From Bacteroidaceae bacterium (GTDB taxonomy: Bacteria; Bacteroidota; Bacteroidia; Bacteroidales; Bacteroidaceae), in NCBI GenBank assembly GCA_024398435.1, contig JAKSJD010000003.1:62001-126000 (forward strand): a stretch of 64,000 nt of DNA. Direction: 5' to 3'. Below, one piece after another: positions 25,055-33,528 of the stretch; position 1 is the first letter of the stretch, and the number at the start of each line of letters is the position of its first letter. The notes beneath the pieces were generated by a model. That model made no database searches. It had not been told where the DNA came from and saw only the letters and a program-made list of their open reading frames with translations. Both the position numbers and the translations under genes were made by a program.

Positions 25055-26263
25055 CTATCTCTGAAGTTCGGTAAGGGCGAGAATGAAAGGTCCGACTCCT
25101 TTAGGGTCGTTCACTCGGATTGGTTCGCTTAGATAGTATTCGAAACTTCCGTCTCTGTCGTCGCTCAAACCGCCTACACTGCAAATATTGTTGATATTGA
25201 TGCGGCCAGTGGATTCATCTTTTTCTATGAAATTTCGGCATATTCCCTTCAATGCCTTCTTGCCTGCCTTGGCAAAGGCTTTTGGAAGAATGCCCAATCG
25301 GTTGCCTTTCAGAAATGAATAGGCAGTCATTGGAGTGACCGACATTTCAAAGTAGTTGCCTTCCTTCCCCGTGAGGTCGAGCACTTGTTGCCAACAACCA
25401 ATCTTCTTGTCCTGCAAGCGAATCATTTCCAATGCAATGTTGTTGACAATCAAGGCGAGGGAATCTATGCCGGAATAATCAGGAGAATCATTTCGGATGA
25501 TTTCGTAAGTGTCGACCAAGGCCATCAAGTACCAGCCGATTGCTCTTCCCCAAGCGTGGGCAGAACGTCCGTTAGATGGGTCGCACCAACTTTGCTTGTG
25601 GGCCGAATCCCAAGCATGATGAGGCAGATGGCATTCATGGCAAATGGTCTTTTCGAATGAAAGAGTGAACTGGCGGACGATTTCGTCATACAGTTTTGCC
25701 TTTTCATTTTGCGGAATATTCCTGCTGACGTATTCTGCCTTGAATGGTTCGGCCATGTAGAGTCCATCGAGCCACATTTGTTGAGGATAGATTTTCTTGT
25801 GCCAATAGCCGCCTTCGGGAGTCGTTGGTTGGATGGAAAGTTGCTTGTAGAGCGTGTCTGCGGCAATCTTGTATTTTGGTTCTTTTGTCAGTTCATAAAA
25901 CGTGAACAGCAGTTTTCCGCTATTGATGTCGTCGAGTTTGAAGTCGCTCATCTTGTATCCGCTTATGATTCCGTTGTCGTTGATGAGCGCATCATAATAA
26001 GTCTTTGCATAGTTGAGCAGTTCGTCTTTGCTGATTGTTGAAGCATTGGAATGATTTTGATATTGCATCATTGCTGCAAGTTCAAGACCAATCGTATAGG
26101 TCCATTTCGGACGATTGCTGCCTTCGAGAGCCCAAGCTTGTGGACTTCTCGCCATTTCCGAATGGATAATCTGTTCGGCCAAACCTCGGTTCAGCTTCAC
26201 GTTTTGGGCGTTTATGCTGATTGTGGCAATGAAAAACAATAATAAGGTCAATGTTCTATTCAT
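25055..26263 (-). CDS. GH105-type unsaturated rhamnogalacturonyl hydrolase
   Basis: An exported hydrolase of the GH88/GH105 (alpha/alpha)6 type, which releases unsaturated uronic acid from the ends of oligosaccharides made by pectin lyases. About 402 residues with a signal peptide MNRTLTLLLFFIATISINAQ. The signature AWGRAIGWYLMALVDTYEII matches the GH105 core; the conserved LDGLYMAEPF and CHECHLPHHAWD regions are also present. The start at 26263 is chosen because it begins the signal peptide; the longer frame from 26308 runs through the promoter. It fits with the PL10 lyase at 50068 and the uronate genes. Confidence 0.88.
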   Translation of the reverse strand: MNRTLTLLLFFIATISINAQNVKLNRGLAEQIIHSEMARSPQAWALEGSNRPKWTYTIGLELAAMMQYQNHSNASTISKDELLNYAKTYYDALINDNGIISGYKMSDFKLDDINSGKLLFTFYELTKEPKYKIAADTLYKQLSIQPTTPEGGYWHKKIYPQQMWLDGLYMAEPFKAEYVSRNIPQNEKAKLYDEIVRQFTLSFEKTICHECHLPHHAWDSAHKQSWCDPSNGRSAHAWGRAIGWYLMALVDTYEIIRNDSPDYSGIDSLALIVNNIALEMIRLQDKKIGCWQQVLDLTGKEGNYFEMSVTPMTAYSFLKGNRLGILPKAFAKAGKKALKGICRNFIEKDESTGRININNICSVGGLSDDRDGSFEYYLSEPIRVNDPKGVGPFILALTELQR

Positions 26264-26267
26264 GCTA

Positions 26268-26275
26268 CAAAGATA
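26268..26275 (-). promoter_or_regulatory. Putative -7 box of the GH105-type gene, nearly leaderless
   Basis: Minus-strand TATCTTTG ends only four bases before the ATG at 26263. If transcription starts at the usual distance, the mRNA would begin at or next to the start codon. Confidence 0.55.
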
Positions 26276-26278
26276 TGA

Positions 26279-26355
26279 AAAAATGTATAATTGAGAATGG
26301 AAAATCAATAATTCTTAAAAAAAATCCTGCATTCTGCATTCTGCATCCTGCATTT
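26279..26355. repeat. Heptamer-repeat block (copy 2)
   Basis: AAAATGTATAATTGAGAATG at the left, an A-run, then four heptamers of the form TCCTGCA/TTCTGCA (26325-26352). It fills the space between the minus-strand -7 box (26268-26275) and the plus-strand -7 box (26360-26367). Confidence 0.85.
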
Positions 26356-26359
26356 TCAT

Positions 26360-26367
26360 TATCTTTG
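26360..26367 (+). promoter_or_regulatory. Putative -7 box of the GH30 gene
   Basis: TATCTTTG lies 44 bases before the GH30 start at 26412, directly after the last heptamer of the repeat block. No TTTG -33 box is visible. Confidence 0.6.
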
Positions 26368-26411
26368 TGGCAGCCAAATCAAATGATCTTGTTCAGGTAT
26401 ATAAATAAATA

Positions 26412-27917
26412 ATGTATATGAAAATTCAGCTAATTGCATCATTCCTTGTGGTTTCGTCGGCCTTGATGGCTCAAAATGTGAATTGGTACGAAACTAATCA
26501 ACAGTCGAATTGGCAGGTGAAGAAAGCCAAACTCTCTTCGAAATCGGCACAAACTCCCGTGCTTGAAATAGTCGGAAACGAGGAAGGCCGTCCTTTCCGT
26601 GCTTGGGGTACAACCTTCAACGAATTGGATTGGGATGCTTTCCGAAGGCTTCCTCAGACAGAGCAGGAGAAGATCATGCACGATATGTTTGCTCCCGATG
26701 GCGACCTCCACTTCTCCCGTGGACGAATTTCAATGAATGCCAACGACTATGCACTGGGTTGGTATAGTTGCGACAGTGTGGATGGCGACTTCCAGTTGAA
26801 GTATTTCAATATAGAAAGAGACAAGACAACCATCATCCCACTCATACATTGGGCACAGAAATACAATAGCCAAATGACTTTCTGGGTTTCGCCTTGGAGT
26901 CCTCCGGCTTGGATGAAAATCAATCATGACTATCCAGTTGTGAGCAGTCAATACAACAATCAGCCAAAGGAAAAGGATTACTTGTTGTATGGAGCAGTTG
27001 ATGCACCAATCGACCCCGACGAGGTGAAAATGCTTGGCGACCGCAATGGAGTGTATCCAAGACGTTTGGCCACAACCGATTATTTCATTCAGGACAGCCG
27101 TTATCTCCAATGCTATGCAAACATGTTCTGCAAGTTTATCGAACTCTATGCAGCCGAAAACATTCCGATTACGATGGTTATGTACCAGAACGAGGCATAT
27201 AGTTATACGGTTTATCCCGGTTGTGCTTGGACGGCAGAAGGCACAGCCAAATTCAATGTCGAATATCTTGCTCCAACTTTGAAGCAAAAGCATCCAGACG
27301 TGAAACTCTATCTCGGAACTTTCAACACCAATCGCCAGGATTATATCGAGAAGATTCTTGCATCAAAGGGCCTTATCGATTGCATCGAAGGTTTCGGAGC
27401 TCAATGGGAATGCCGCCAGATTGTTCAGAATCTCGTGGCTCAATATCCTCAGCTCCATTACATTTGTTCGGAGAGCGAATGCGGCAATGGCAATATGGCT
27501 TGGGCAGATGGCGAACACACGTTCTTCCTTCTTTCCGACAATCTCGGCAAGGGAATTGATGAGTATTTCAATTGGAACTTCATTCTTTGCGACAAGGGAA
27601 CAAGCAAGTGGGGATGGAATCAGAACGCCCTCATCAATGTCGACAGCAAAACGAACAAATACCGCTATACGGCTGAATACTATGCCTACAAGCATTTCTC
27701 CCACTTCATCACTCCTGGTTCTATCATGGTTGGGTATGTTCCTCGCACAGGAAACGACAACAGCATGGTCGTTGTTTTCCGCACTCCAGAGAACCAGCAC
27801 ATCGTTGTGGCCGGCAACTTCAACAATGCTGATAAAGACGTTTCGGTGAAGATTGGCAAGAAGTATCTCACAGCATCCCTTAAAGCCCACTCGTTTAATA
27901 CTTTCATAATAAAGTAG
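26412..27917 (+). CDS. GH30-family glycoside hydrolase
   Basis: An exported retaining hydrolase of family GH30 (members act as glucosylceramidases, beta-1,6-glucanases, xylanases or beta-fucosidases). 501 residues: signal peptide IQLIASFLVVSSALMAQ, then a TIM barrel. The acid/base is Glu261 in MVMYQNEAYSY and the nucleophile region is CSESECGNG (Glu354 or 356), followed by the side beta-domain with NSMVVVFRTPENQHIVV. The conserved WVSPWSPPAWMK segment fits GH30. The start could be the second Met two codons later. The exact substrate subfamily is not resolved; a beta-glucan or xylan role fits the neighbouring enzymes. Confidence 0.9.
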   Translation: MYMKIQLIASFLVVSSALMAQNVNWYETNQQSNWQVKKAKLSSKSAQTPVLEIVGNEEGRPFRAWGTTFNELDWDAFRRLPQTEQEKIMHDMFAPDGDLHFSRGRISMNANDYALGWYSCDSVDGDFQLKYFNIERDKTTIIPLIHWAQKYNSQMTFWVSPWSPPAWMKINHDYPVVSSQYNNQPKEKDYLLYGAVDAPIDPDEVKMLGDRNGVYPRRLATTDYFIQDSRYLQCYANMFCKFIELYAAENIPITMVMYQNEAYSYTVYPGCAWTAEGTAKFNVEYLAPTLKQKHPDVKLYLGTFNTNRQDYIEKILASKGLIDCIEGFGAQWECRQIVQNLVAQYPQLHYICSESECGNGNMAWADGEHTFFLLSDNLGKGIDEYFNWNFILCDKGTSKWGWNQNALINVDSKTNKYRYTAEYYAYKHFSHFITPGSIMVGYVPRTGNDNSMVVVFRTPENQHIVVAGNFNNADKDVSVKIGKKYLTASLKAHSFNTFIIK

Positions 27918-28014
27918 TTTTTACGGAATAAAAAGTCGAAACTCGAGGAAACATTTGTTGTTTCTTCTTGCTTCGGAAGGAAATGTTTATAGGAGTTTGG
28001 GGTTTTGTTCGGCG

Positions 28015-28086
28015 GGAAAATATAAAACAAGCAGCCACTCTCGAAGGGAGAACGGCTGTTGGTGTGGTTGTTTTGTCTTGATTTGA
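28015..28086 (-). ncRNA. Candidate small RNA
   Basis: A minus-strand -7 box (TATCTTTG, 28092-28099) points into about 30 bases of A/C-rich sequence, then a hairpin CAGCC..TCTC-loop-GAGA..GGCTG (28058 to 28032) and a U-rich run TTGTTTTATATTTT. Together these make a transcript of about 70 nt with promoter and terminator but no reading frame. It could instead be the GH30 terminator read on the other strand. The -7 box context TTTGCAGCGTCAAA is shared with the genes at 28861 and 37031. Confidence 0.35.
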
Positions 28087-28278
28087 CGCTGCAAAGATAG
28101 TGCAAATCGAGCGAAATAAAACAAAAATTTTTTATTTCCGAGATGCAGCCTATCTCGCGGAAGAAAGATATGAAAAAATGTATAATTGAGAAACTTTAGT
28201 TCGATAAGTCATATCGACGACCAAAGGGAGGAGCATTTCAAAAACCAAACTAAAATCTTCTTTGAACTTGAATACAAA

Positions 28279-28308
28279 AAAGGCCAACACAAAAGTATGC
28301 TGGCCTTT
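28279..28308 (-). terminator. Hairpin terminator of the 177-residue unknown gene
   Basis: AAAGGCCA (28279-28286) pairs with TGGCCTTT (28301-28308) around a 14-base loop, with A-rich sequence on the left that reads as a U-tract on the minus strand. It lies 20 bases beyond the stop at 28328. Confidence 0.7.
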
Positions 28309-28327
28309 ATGATGATTTTGGATTCGA

Positions 28328-28861
28328 TTATTTAAGTAAGTCTTGGTTGACGTCGGCTACATCGAATGTGAATGTGTAAGCATCAGGATCGTCTACGAAA
28401 CGGAATGTTGCTGTAACCGTCTTGGCATTGACAAGTTCCTTCTTGAACTTCTGCTTATAGGTTCCGGCGCAATTGAGAATTGGAGATTCGCGGTCGTTGT
28501 TGGTTCCTGTGAGCGAGTAGTTGCTTGCTCTGCCTTCGTCGAACTTGATAAGAACTCTCTGCATCATATTTTGGTCGACTGAGAAGAGTTGTGAGGCAGT
28601 GCGGAATGACATTACATAACCCTTATCCTCTGTCTTCATGATGATGAGCGAAACGGTTACCTTACCATTTCTTGCATCGAGAATTTCGTTAGCGTTTGAG
28701 ATTGCGAACTTGTTGAATTTGCCAGGAGTGTTGCTTTCTTCCTCGAGGTAAATCCATCCTTTTTTCGCTTCTTGTTGGGTTGTGTCGGCAGTTTCTTCTT
28801 GGGCAAAAATGCCTCCGAATGCTAGTGCTGACAGTAAGCATGTTAAAAATAATCTCTTCAT
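28328..28861 (-). CDS. Exported protein of unknown function
   Basis: A 177-residue protein with a clear signal peptide MKRLFLTCLLSALAFGGIFAQ and a mature domain of about 155 residues. The mature part alternates short strands (KVTVSLIIMKTED, KGYVMSFRTASQLF, TVTATFRFVDDPDAYTFTFDV) and is mildly charged; I recognise no family or catalytic motif. It has its own promoter (-7 box 28894-28901) and terminator, so it is a single-gene unit, divergent from pheT across a heptamer block. A periplasmic binding or structural role is possible but not shown. Confidence 0.8.
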   Translation of the reverse strand: MKRLFLTCLLSALAFGGIFAQEETADTTQQEAKKGWIYLEEESNTPGKFNKFAISNANEILDARNGKVTVSLIIMKTEDKGYVMSFRTASQLFSVDQNMMQRVLIKFDEGRASNYSLTGTNNDRESPILNCAGTYKQKFKKELVNAKTVTATFRFVDDPDAYTFTFDVADVNQDLLK

Positions 28862-28893
28862 GATACTTGTTACATTGTTTTGATTTGACGCTG

Positions 28894-28901
28894 CAAAGAT
28901 A
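28894..28901 (-). promoter_or_regulatory. Putative -7 box of the unknown exported protein
   Basis: Minus-strand TATCTTTG is followed by GCAGCGTCAAATC, the same downstream context as at 28092 and near 37075. It lies 33 bases before the start at 28861. Confidence 0.6.
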
Positions 28902-28906
28902 GTAAA

Positions 28907-28985
28907 AAATGCAGGATGCAGGATGCGGAATGCAGGATTTTTTTAAATAATTCTTCATTTTCCATTATCAATTATACATTTTTTA
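28907..28985. repeat. Heptamer-repeat block (copy 3)
   Basis: Units of the form ATGCAGG/ATGCGGA at 7-base spacing (about 28908-28938) followed by a T-run and an AT-rich tail ending in TTATACATTTTTTACT. It fills the space between the two back-to-back -7 boxes at 28894-28901 and 28987-28994. Confidence 0.85.
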
Positions 28986-28986
28986 C

Positions 28987-28994
28987 TATCTTTG
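28987..28994 (+). promoter_or_regulatory. Putative -7 box of pheT
   Basis: TATCTTTG lies 65 bases before the pheT ATG at 29059, directly next to the heptamer block. Confidence 0.6.
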
Positions 28995-29058
28995 CAAATT
29001 GAAACAGAACGGCTCACCAAGGCTGTTCGCATCGAACGAATGTAAAAATCAAAAGAAT

Positions 29059-31563
29059 ATGAACGTAAGTTACAAGTGGCTTAAGGAATATGTCGATTTC
29101 GATATGACTCCTAACGAAGTGGCCGATGCTCTCACAAGTGTGGGACTTGAAGTGGAAGCCGTAGAAGAAGTTCAGTCAATCAAGGGTGGCCTTGAGGGAT
29201 TGGTGGTTGGTGAAGTTTTGGAATGCGAACCTCATCCCGACAGCGACCATATGCACGTTTGCAAGGTTGGACTTGGCGACGGAAAAGTAGAACAAATCGT
29301 TTGTGGCGCTGCCAATTGCCGTCAGGGATTGAAGGTGATTGTGGCTACACTCGGCACAACTCTCTATGATGGAGATAAGGAATTCCACATCAAGAAGTCG
29401 AAACTCCGCGGTATCGAAAGCAACGGTATGATTTGTGCAGAAGATGAAATCGGAGTCGGAACCGACCATAGCGGTATCATCGAATTGCCTCAGGACACTC
29501 CGGTAGGAATGCCTGCAGCAAAGTATTTCGGACTTGAGAGCGACTATGTAATCGAAGTGGATATCACTCCAAACCACTCCGATGCCTGCAGCCATTGGGG
29601 AGTTGCACGCGATTTCTATGCTTATCTTCGCCAGAATGGCTTCGAAACATCTCTCCATCGCCCATCTGTTGATGATTTCAAGGTTGACAACCACGACCTC
29701 GAAATTGATATCGAAGTTGAGCAGAAAGAGGCTTGCCCTCGCTATGTAGGCGTAACAGTAAAGAATTGTGAGGTGAAGGAATCTCCAAAGTGGCTCAAGG
29801 ACAAACTGACAACCATCGGACTTCGTCCAATCAACAATATTGTCGACATCACCAACTATGTGATGATGGCTTACGGACAACCTCTCCACTGCTTCGACGC
29901 AGATATGATCAAGGGCGGAAAGGTCGTTGTAAAGGCAATGCCGGAAGGAACTCCATTTGTCACACTCGATGGCGTGGAACATAAACTTTCAGAGCGCGAC
30001 TTGGCTATCTGTAATGCAGAAGAACCAATGTGTATTGCTGGTGTGTTCGGAGGAAAGGGTAGTGGAACCTACGAAACCACAAAGGATGTGTTGTTCGAAT
30101 CAGCTTACTTCCACCCAACTTGGATTCGTAAGAGTGCCCGTCGCCACGGACTTCAGACGGATGCAAGCTTCCGCTTCGAACGCGGAATCGACCCTGCAGG
30201 TCAGATTTATGCCGTTAAGATGGCTGCTTTGCTGGCAAAGGAACTTGCCGGAGGCGAAATCGCAATGGAGATTAAGGATGTGAAGAACGACAATCTCCCA
30301 CAGAATGCAATCGTAGATGTAGATTACAAATACATTTGGGACCTCAGCGGAAAGGTTATTCCTGCAGAGACAATCCTATCAATCTGCCAGGACCTCGGAA
30401 TGAAGGTTCTCGAACAGACAGATGCAGCCGTAAAGCTCGAAGTGCCTGCTTATCGCGTCGACGTGACTCGTCCTTGCGATGTTGTAGAGGAAATCCTTCG
30501 TATATACGGATATAATAATGTGGAAATCCCAACTCAGTTGAAGTCAAGTCTTACAACAAAGGGCGAACTCGATAAGTCGAACAAGTTGCAGAACCTCATT
30601 GCAGAACAGCTCGTAGGTTGTGGCTTCAATGAAATTCTCAACAACTCCCTCACAAAGACTTCATACTATGACGGCCTCGAGACTTATCCATCTGATAATC
30701 TCGTACGCCTCATCAACCCATTGAGTCAGGACCTTGGCGTAATGCGTCAGACACTTCTCTTCGGAGGTCTTGAATGCGTAAGCCACAACATCAACCGTCG
30801 AATGGCCGACCTTAAGTTCTTCGAGTTTGGCAATTGCTACTACTACAATGCTGCAAAGCGCACTCAGGAACAAATCGAATCATCCAATGCAGAAACATCA
30901 AAGCTCATGCTTGCTCCATATTCCGAAGACTATCATCTCGGCTTGTGGCTCACAGGTAAGCGCGTCACTGGCAATTGGGCTCATGCAGATGAAGAAACAA
31001 GCGTTTACGAATTGAAGGCTTACGTTCTTAACATCATGAAGCGTCTTGGCGTTCCATTCGGTGCCCTCGTATTCGGAGAGGAAAAGAACGACGTGTTCTC
31101 AAAGTCGGTAAAGGTAACAAACCGAGGCGGAAAGCTTATTGCTCAATATGGTATCGTCAGCAAGAAGCAGACAAAGAAGTTCGATGTCGATGCTCCGGTA
31201 TTCTTCGCAGATATCAATTGGAACAATATGATGAAGCTCATCAAGGGCAAGGGTGTCAGCTATTATGATATTCCTAAGTTCCCAGCAGTTAGTCGCGACC
31301 TCGCCCTCTTGCTTGATAAGAAGGTTGAATTTGCTCAGATTGAGGAAATCGCATACCAGACAGAACGCAAACTCTTGAAGGAAGTCACACTCTTCGACGT
31401 TTACGAAGGAAAGAACCTCGAAGCAGGAAAGAAGAGCTATGCAATTAACTTCGTACTTCAGGACGAGACAAAGACTCTCAACGATAAGCAAATCGAGAAC
31501 ATCATGAGCCGCATCGAACAGAATATCGTTCAGAAACTCGGTGCCGTCATTCGTGGTAAATAA
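29059..31563 (+). CDS. pheT: Phenylalanine--tRNA ligase beta subunit
   Basis: The beta chain of the alpha2-beta2 phenylalanyl-tRNA synthetase. About 834 residues from MNVSYKWLKEYVDFDM (29059); the frame is open 20 codons further but that part lies in the leader. Domains: N-terminal B1 with an EMAP-like tRNA-binding fold (about 40-150, HPDSDHMHVCKVGLG), B3/B4 editing domain (about 210-390, RYVGVTVKNCEV, TPFVTLDGVEH), B5 (about 400-470), catalytic-like core and the C-terminal FDX-ACB anticodon domain (FPAVSRDLALLL). pheS is not in the window, so the subunits are encoded apart. Confidence 0.96.
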   Translation: MNVSYKWLKEYVDFDMTPNEVADALTSVGLEVEAVEEVQSIKGGLEGLVVGEVLECEPHPDSDHMHVCKVGLGDGKVEQIVCGAANCRQGLKVIVATLGTTLYDGDKEFHIKKSKLRGIESNGMICAEDEIGVGTDHSGIIELPQDTPVGMPAAKYFGLESDYVIEVDITPNHSDACSHWGVARDFYAYLRQNGFETSLHRPSVDDFKVDNHDLEIDIEVEQKEACPRYVGVTVKNCEVKESPKWLKDKLTTIGLRPINNIVDITNYVMMAYGQPLHCFDADMIKGGKVVVKAMPEGTPFVTLDGVEHKLSERDLAICNAEEPMCIAGVFGGKGSGTYETTKDVLFESAYFHPTWIRKSARRHGLQTDASFRFERGIDPAGQIYAVKMAALLAKELAGGEIAMEIKDVKNDNLPQNAIVDVDYKYIWDLSGKVIPAETILSICQDLGMKVLEQTDAAVKLEVPAYRVDVTRPCDVVEEILRIYGYNNVEIPTQLKSSLTTKGELDKSNKLQNLIAEQLVGCGFNEILNNSLTKTSYYDGLETYPSDNLVRLINPLSQDLGVMRQTLLFGGLECVSHNINRRMADLKFFEFGNCYYYNAAKRTQEQIESSNAETSKLMLAPYSEDYHLGLWLTGKRVTGNWAHADEETSVYELKAYVLNIMKRLGVPFGALVFGEEKNDVFSKSVKVTNRGGKLIAQYGIVSKKQTKKFDVDAPVFFADINWNNMMKLIKGKGVSYYDIPKFPAVSRDLALLLDKKVEFAQIEEIAYQTERKLLKEVTLFDVYEGKNLEAGKKSYAINFVLQDETKTLNDKQIENIMSRIEQNIVQKLGAVIRGK

Positions 31564-31619
31564 CGAATATGAAATCAAAATAATAGTCAATAGTAAATTG
31601 TCAAATAGTAAGTAATAAT

Positions 31620-32351
31620 ATGGGAAGAGCATTTGAATTTAGAAAGGCCCGCAAATTGAAAAGATGGGGCAACATGGCAAAGACGTTCACACGTCTCGGT
31701 AAGCAAATCGCAATAGCAGTAGCTGAAGGTGGACCAGATCCTGACAACAACGCACACCTTCGTGCCATCATCGCTACTTGTCGTCATGAGAACATGCCAA
31801 AGGACAATATCGACCGCGCTATCAAGAACGCTATCGGTAAGGACAAGTCAGCATGGAAGACAATGACTTACGAAGGCTACGGCCCTCACGGAGTTGCTGT
31901 TTTCGTTGATACATTGACCGACAATACAACTCGTACAGTTGCTGATGTTCGCAGTATCTTCAATAAGTTCAGCGGTACACTCGGAACAATGGGTTCACTC
32001 GCATACCTTTTCGACCACTATGCAACATTCTCTTTCAAGAAGGTTGACGGAATGGATATGGACGAGATGATTCTCGACCTTATTGAATTCGGAGTAAACG
32101 ATGAGTTCGATGAGGAATATGATGAGGATAAGGAAGAAACAACAATCACTATCTATGGTGATCCAAAGAGTTTCGCTCAAATCCAGAAGTATCTCGAAGA
32201 CAACAAGTACGAGATTACAACAGCAGAATTCACATACGTTCCTAACGACTTGAAGGAAGTTACCGACGAACAACGTGAAACTATCGACAAGATGGTTGAA
32301 CGCCTCGAAGAATTCGAAGACGTACAGAACGTATATACTAATATGAAATAA
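31620..32351 (+). CDS. YebC/PmpR-family regulatory or translation factor
   Basis: A 243-residue YebC-like protein (DUF28/TACO1 family), known from other bacteria as DNA-binding regulators or, more recently, as factors that relieve ribosome stalling on proline runs. The N-terminus MGRAFEFRKARKLKRWGNMAK and the ARKLKRWGNMAKTFTRLGKQ region are typical, as are PKDNIDRAIKNA and YEGYGPHGVAVFVDTLTDN. The acidic stretch EFDEEYDEDKEE is in the third domain. It follows pheT by 56 bases and is closely followed by the TSCPD protein. Confidence 0.94.
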   Translation: MGRAFEFRKARKLKRWGNMAKTFTRLGKQIAIAVAEGGPDPDNNAHLRAIIATCRHENMPKDNIDRAIKNAIGKDKSAWKTMTYEGYGPHGVAVFVDTLTDNTTRTVADVRSIFNKFSGTLGTMGSLAYLFDHYATFSFKKVDGMDMDEMILDLIEFGVNDEFDEEYDEDKEETTITIYGDPKSFAQIQKYLEDNKYEITTAEFTYVPNDLKEVTDEQRETIDKMVERLEEFEDVQNVYTNMK

Positions 32352-32352
32352 G

Positions 32353-32631
32353 GTGAAGGGAGTATTTACAACCCGTGGCACCTGTTCAAGCCAAATAGAA
32401 CTCGAAGTGGATGATACAACTCATATCATCCACTCCGTTGCTTTCGTAGGAGGTTGTCATGGAAACACACAAGGTATAAGCCTGTTGGTGAAAGGCCAAA
32501 AGGCAGAAGATGTAATTAACAAACTGCAAGGAATTCGTTGTGGTATGAAACCCACTTCATGTCCCGACCAGTTAGCAAGAGCTTTGACCGCATGTCTAAA
32601 CAGAATATCAGAACAACAGCAACAACAGTAG
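32353..32631 (+). CDS. TSCPD-domain protein (TIGR03905-like)
   Basis: A 92-residue protein with GTG start one base after the YebC stop. It contains CHGNTQGISLLVKGQ and the name-giving TSCPDQLARAL motif with conserved cysteines, as in the small TSCPD proteins related to the C-terminal domain of class II ribonucleotide reductase. The C-terminus is a run of glutamines from a CAA/CAG repeat. Its biochemical role is not established. Confidence 0.85.
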   Translation: MKGVFTTRGTCSSQIELEVDDTTHIIHSVAFVGGCHGNTQGISLLVKGQKAEDVINKLQGIRCGMKPTSCPDQLARALTACLNRISEQQQQQ

Positions 32632-33023
32632 TCCTTCTCTCGTGCCTCTTTATCCTTGCATCTTGTCAGGAAAGCATAGGCGAACGCTTGGAAAGGGAGA
32701 CAAAGGAATGGACACGAAAGAATTGTCCGCGTCCAGAATTTGAGGATATCATAATCCTTGATAGTTTGGTCTTTCATAATGATGGCTCGAATGATTATAA
32801 GCTTTGCTATACATTTGTGGCTGATTCATTGCAGTTGGACGAATTCAATAAAAAGAAGGGCGAACTCCGTGACCGCCTTCTTACCAGTATCATCAATTCT
32901 GCTGATTTGCGTCATGTAAAGCAAGAAGGTTGCAATATTGTCTATTCCTACACATTGGAAGGAACCGACGAACCTTTGTGTGAATTCCGTTTTACCAAGA
33001 AAGATTATGGAACAACAAAGTAG
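32592..33023 (+). CDS. Small lipoprotein
   Basis: A 143-residue predicted lipoprotein starting at MSKQNIRTTATTVVLLSC with lipobox LFILASC. The mature domain (about 120 residues) is rich in charged residues and has no recognised motif. The start at 32592 is preferred over 32538, because it begins the signal peptide; it overlaps the preceding gene in another frame by about 40 bases. The 3' end overlaps the next gene by 17 bases, so the genes are likely co-translated. Function unknown. Confidence 0.75.
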   Translation: MSKQNIRTTATTVVLLSCLFILASCQESIGERLERETKEWTRKNCPRPEFEDIIILDSLVFHNDGSNDYKLCYTFVADSLQLDEFNKKKGELRDRLLTSIINSADLRHVKQEGCNIVYSYTLEGTDEPLCEFRFTKKDYGTTK

Positions 33024-33492
33024 TATCTCTTCCGACAGCATCGAACTTCACAGAATGCGTGCAAGGGAATTGTTCCTTCAAGGCTACAATTGCGCTCAAT
33101 CCGTCTTTTGTGCTTATGCAGAAGATTACGGCTTTACACCCGAACAGGCATTGAAGGTTTCAGCTTCCTTTGGCGGAGGTATTGGCCGAATGAGAGAAAC
33201 TTGTGGGGCTGTTTGTGGAATGGCAATGCTTGTGGGAATGGAGAAAGGTCAAATCAATCCAAATGATTCACAAGCAAAGCAAGAGAATTATAAGGCAGTG
33301 CAGCAGTTGGCTCAATTGTTTAGGGAGCAAAACGGAAGCATCAAATGCAGCGAACTTTTAGGACTTCGAAAGGATGCTCCAATCAAGTCGGCTCCAGATG
33401 AAAGGACAGCAGAATACTATCGTACACGTCCTTGTCTTCGGATGGTAGAGTCGGCAGTTGAGATGTTCGAACAAAATAAGGAAGCACTTTAA
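33007..33492 (+). CDS. C_GCAxxG_C_C family protein
   Basis: A 161-residue protein of the cysteine-motif family named for C_GCAxxG_C_C: GYNCAQSVF, FGGGIGRMRETCGAVCGMAM and the later cysteines in SIKCSELLG and RPCLRMV are all visible. These proteins are suspected to bind metal or redox cofactors; no reaction is known with certainty. The start at 33007 (MEQQSSISSDS) is preferred to 32938, which lies within the lipoprotein gene. A hairpin over the stop codon ends the transcript. Confidence 0.88.
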   Translation: MEQQSSISSDSIELHRMRARELFLQGYNCAQSVFCAYAEDYGFTPEQALKVSASFGGGIGRMRETCGAVCGMAMLVGMEKGQINPNDSQAKQENYKAVQQLAQLFREQNGSIKCSELLGLRKDAPIKSAPDERTAEYYRTRPCLRMVESAVEMFEQNKEAL

Positions 33493-33505
33493 TGAGCGCT
33501 TCCTT
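33478..33505 (+). terminator. Hairpin terminator overlapping the stop codon
   Basis: AAGGAAGC (33478-33485) pairs with GCTTCCTT (33498-33505), followed by ATTTCTTTT. The left arm and loop include the last codons and the stop of the Cys-motif gene. Confidence 0.85.
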
Positions 33506-33528
33506 ATTTCTTTTATGCGTGAATGATA

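Larger units (their letters stand above)
27918..28327. other. Gene-free 410-bp region with a possible small RNA and terminators
   Basis: Between the convergent GH30 gene and the 177-residue unknown gene there is no supported coding sequence. The region holds a hairpin at 28032-28058, a minus-strand -7 box at 28092-28099, a short partial copy of the repeated AAAATGTATAATTGAG motif near 28173, and the terminator at 28279-28308. Confidence 0.75.
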
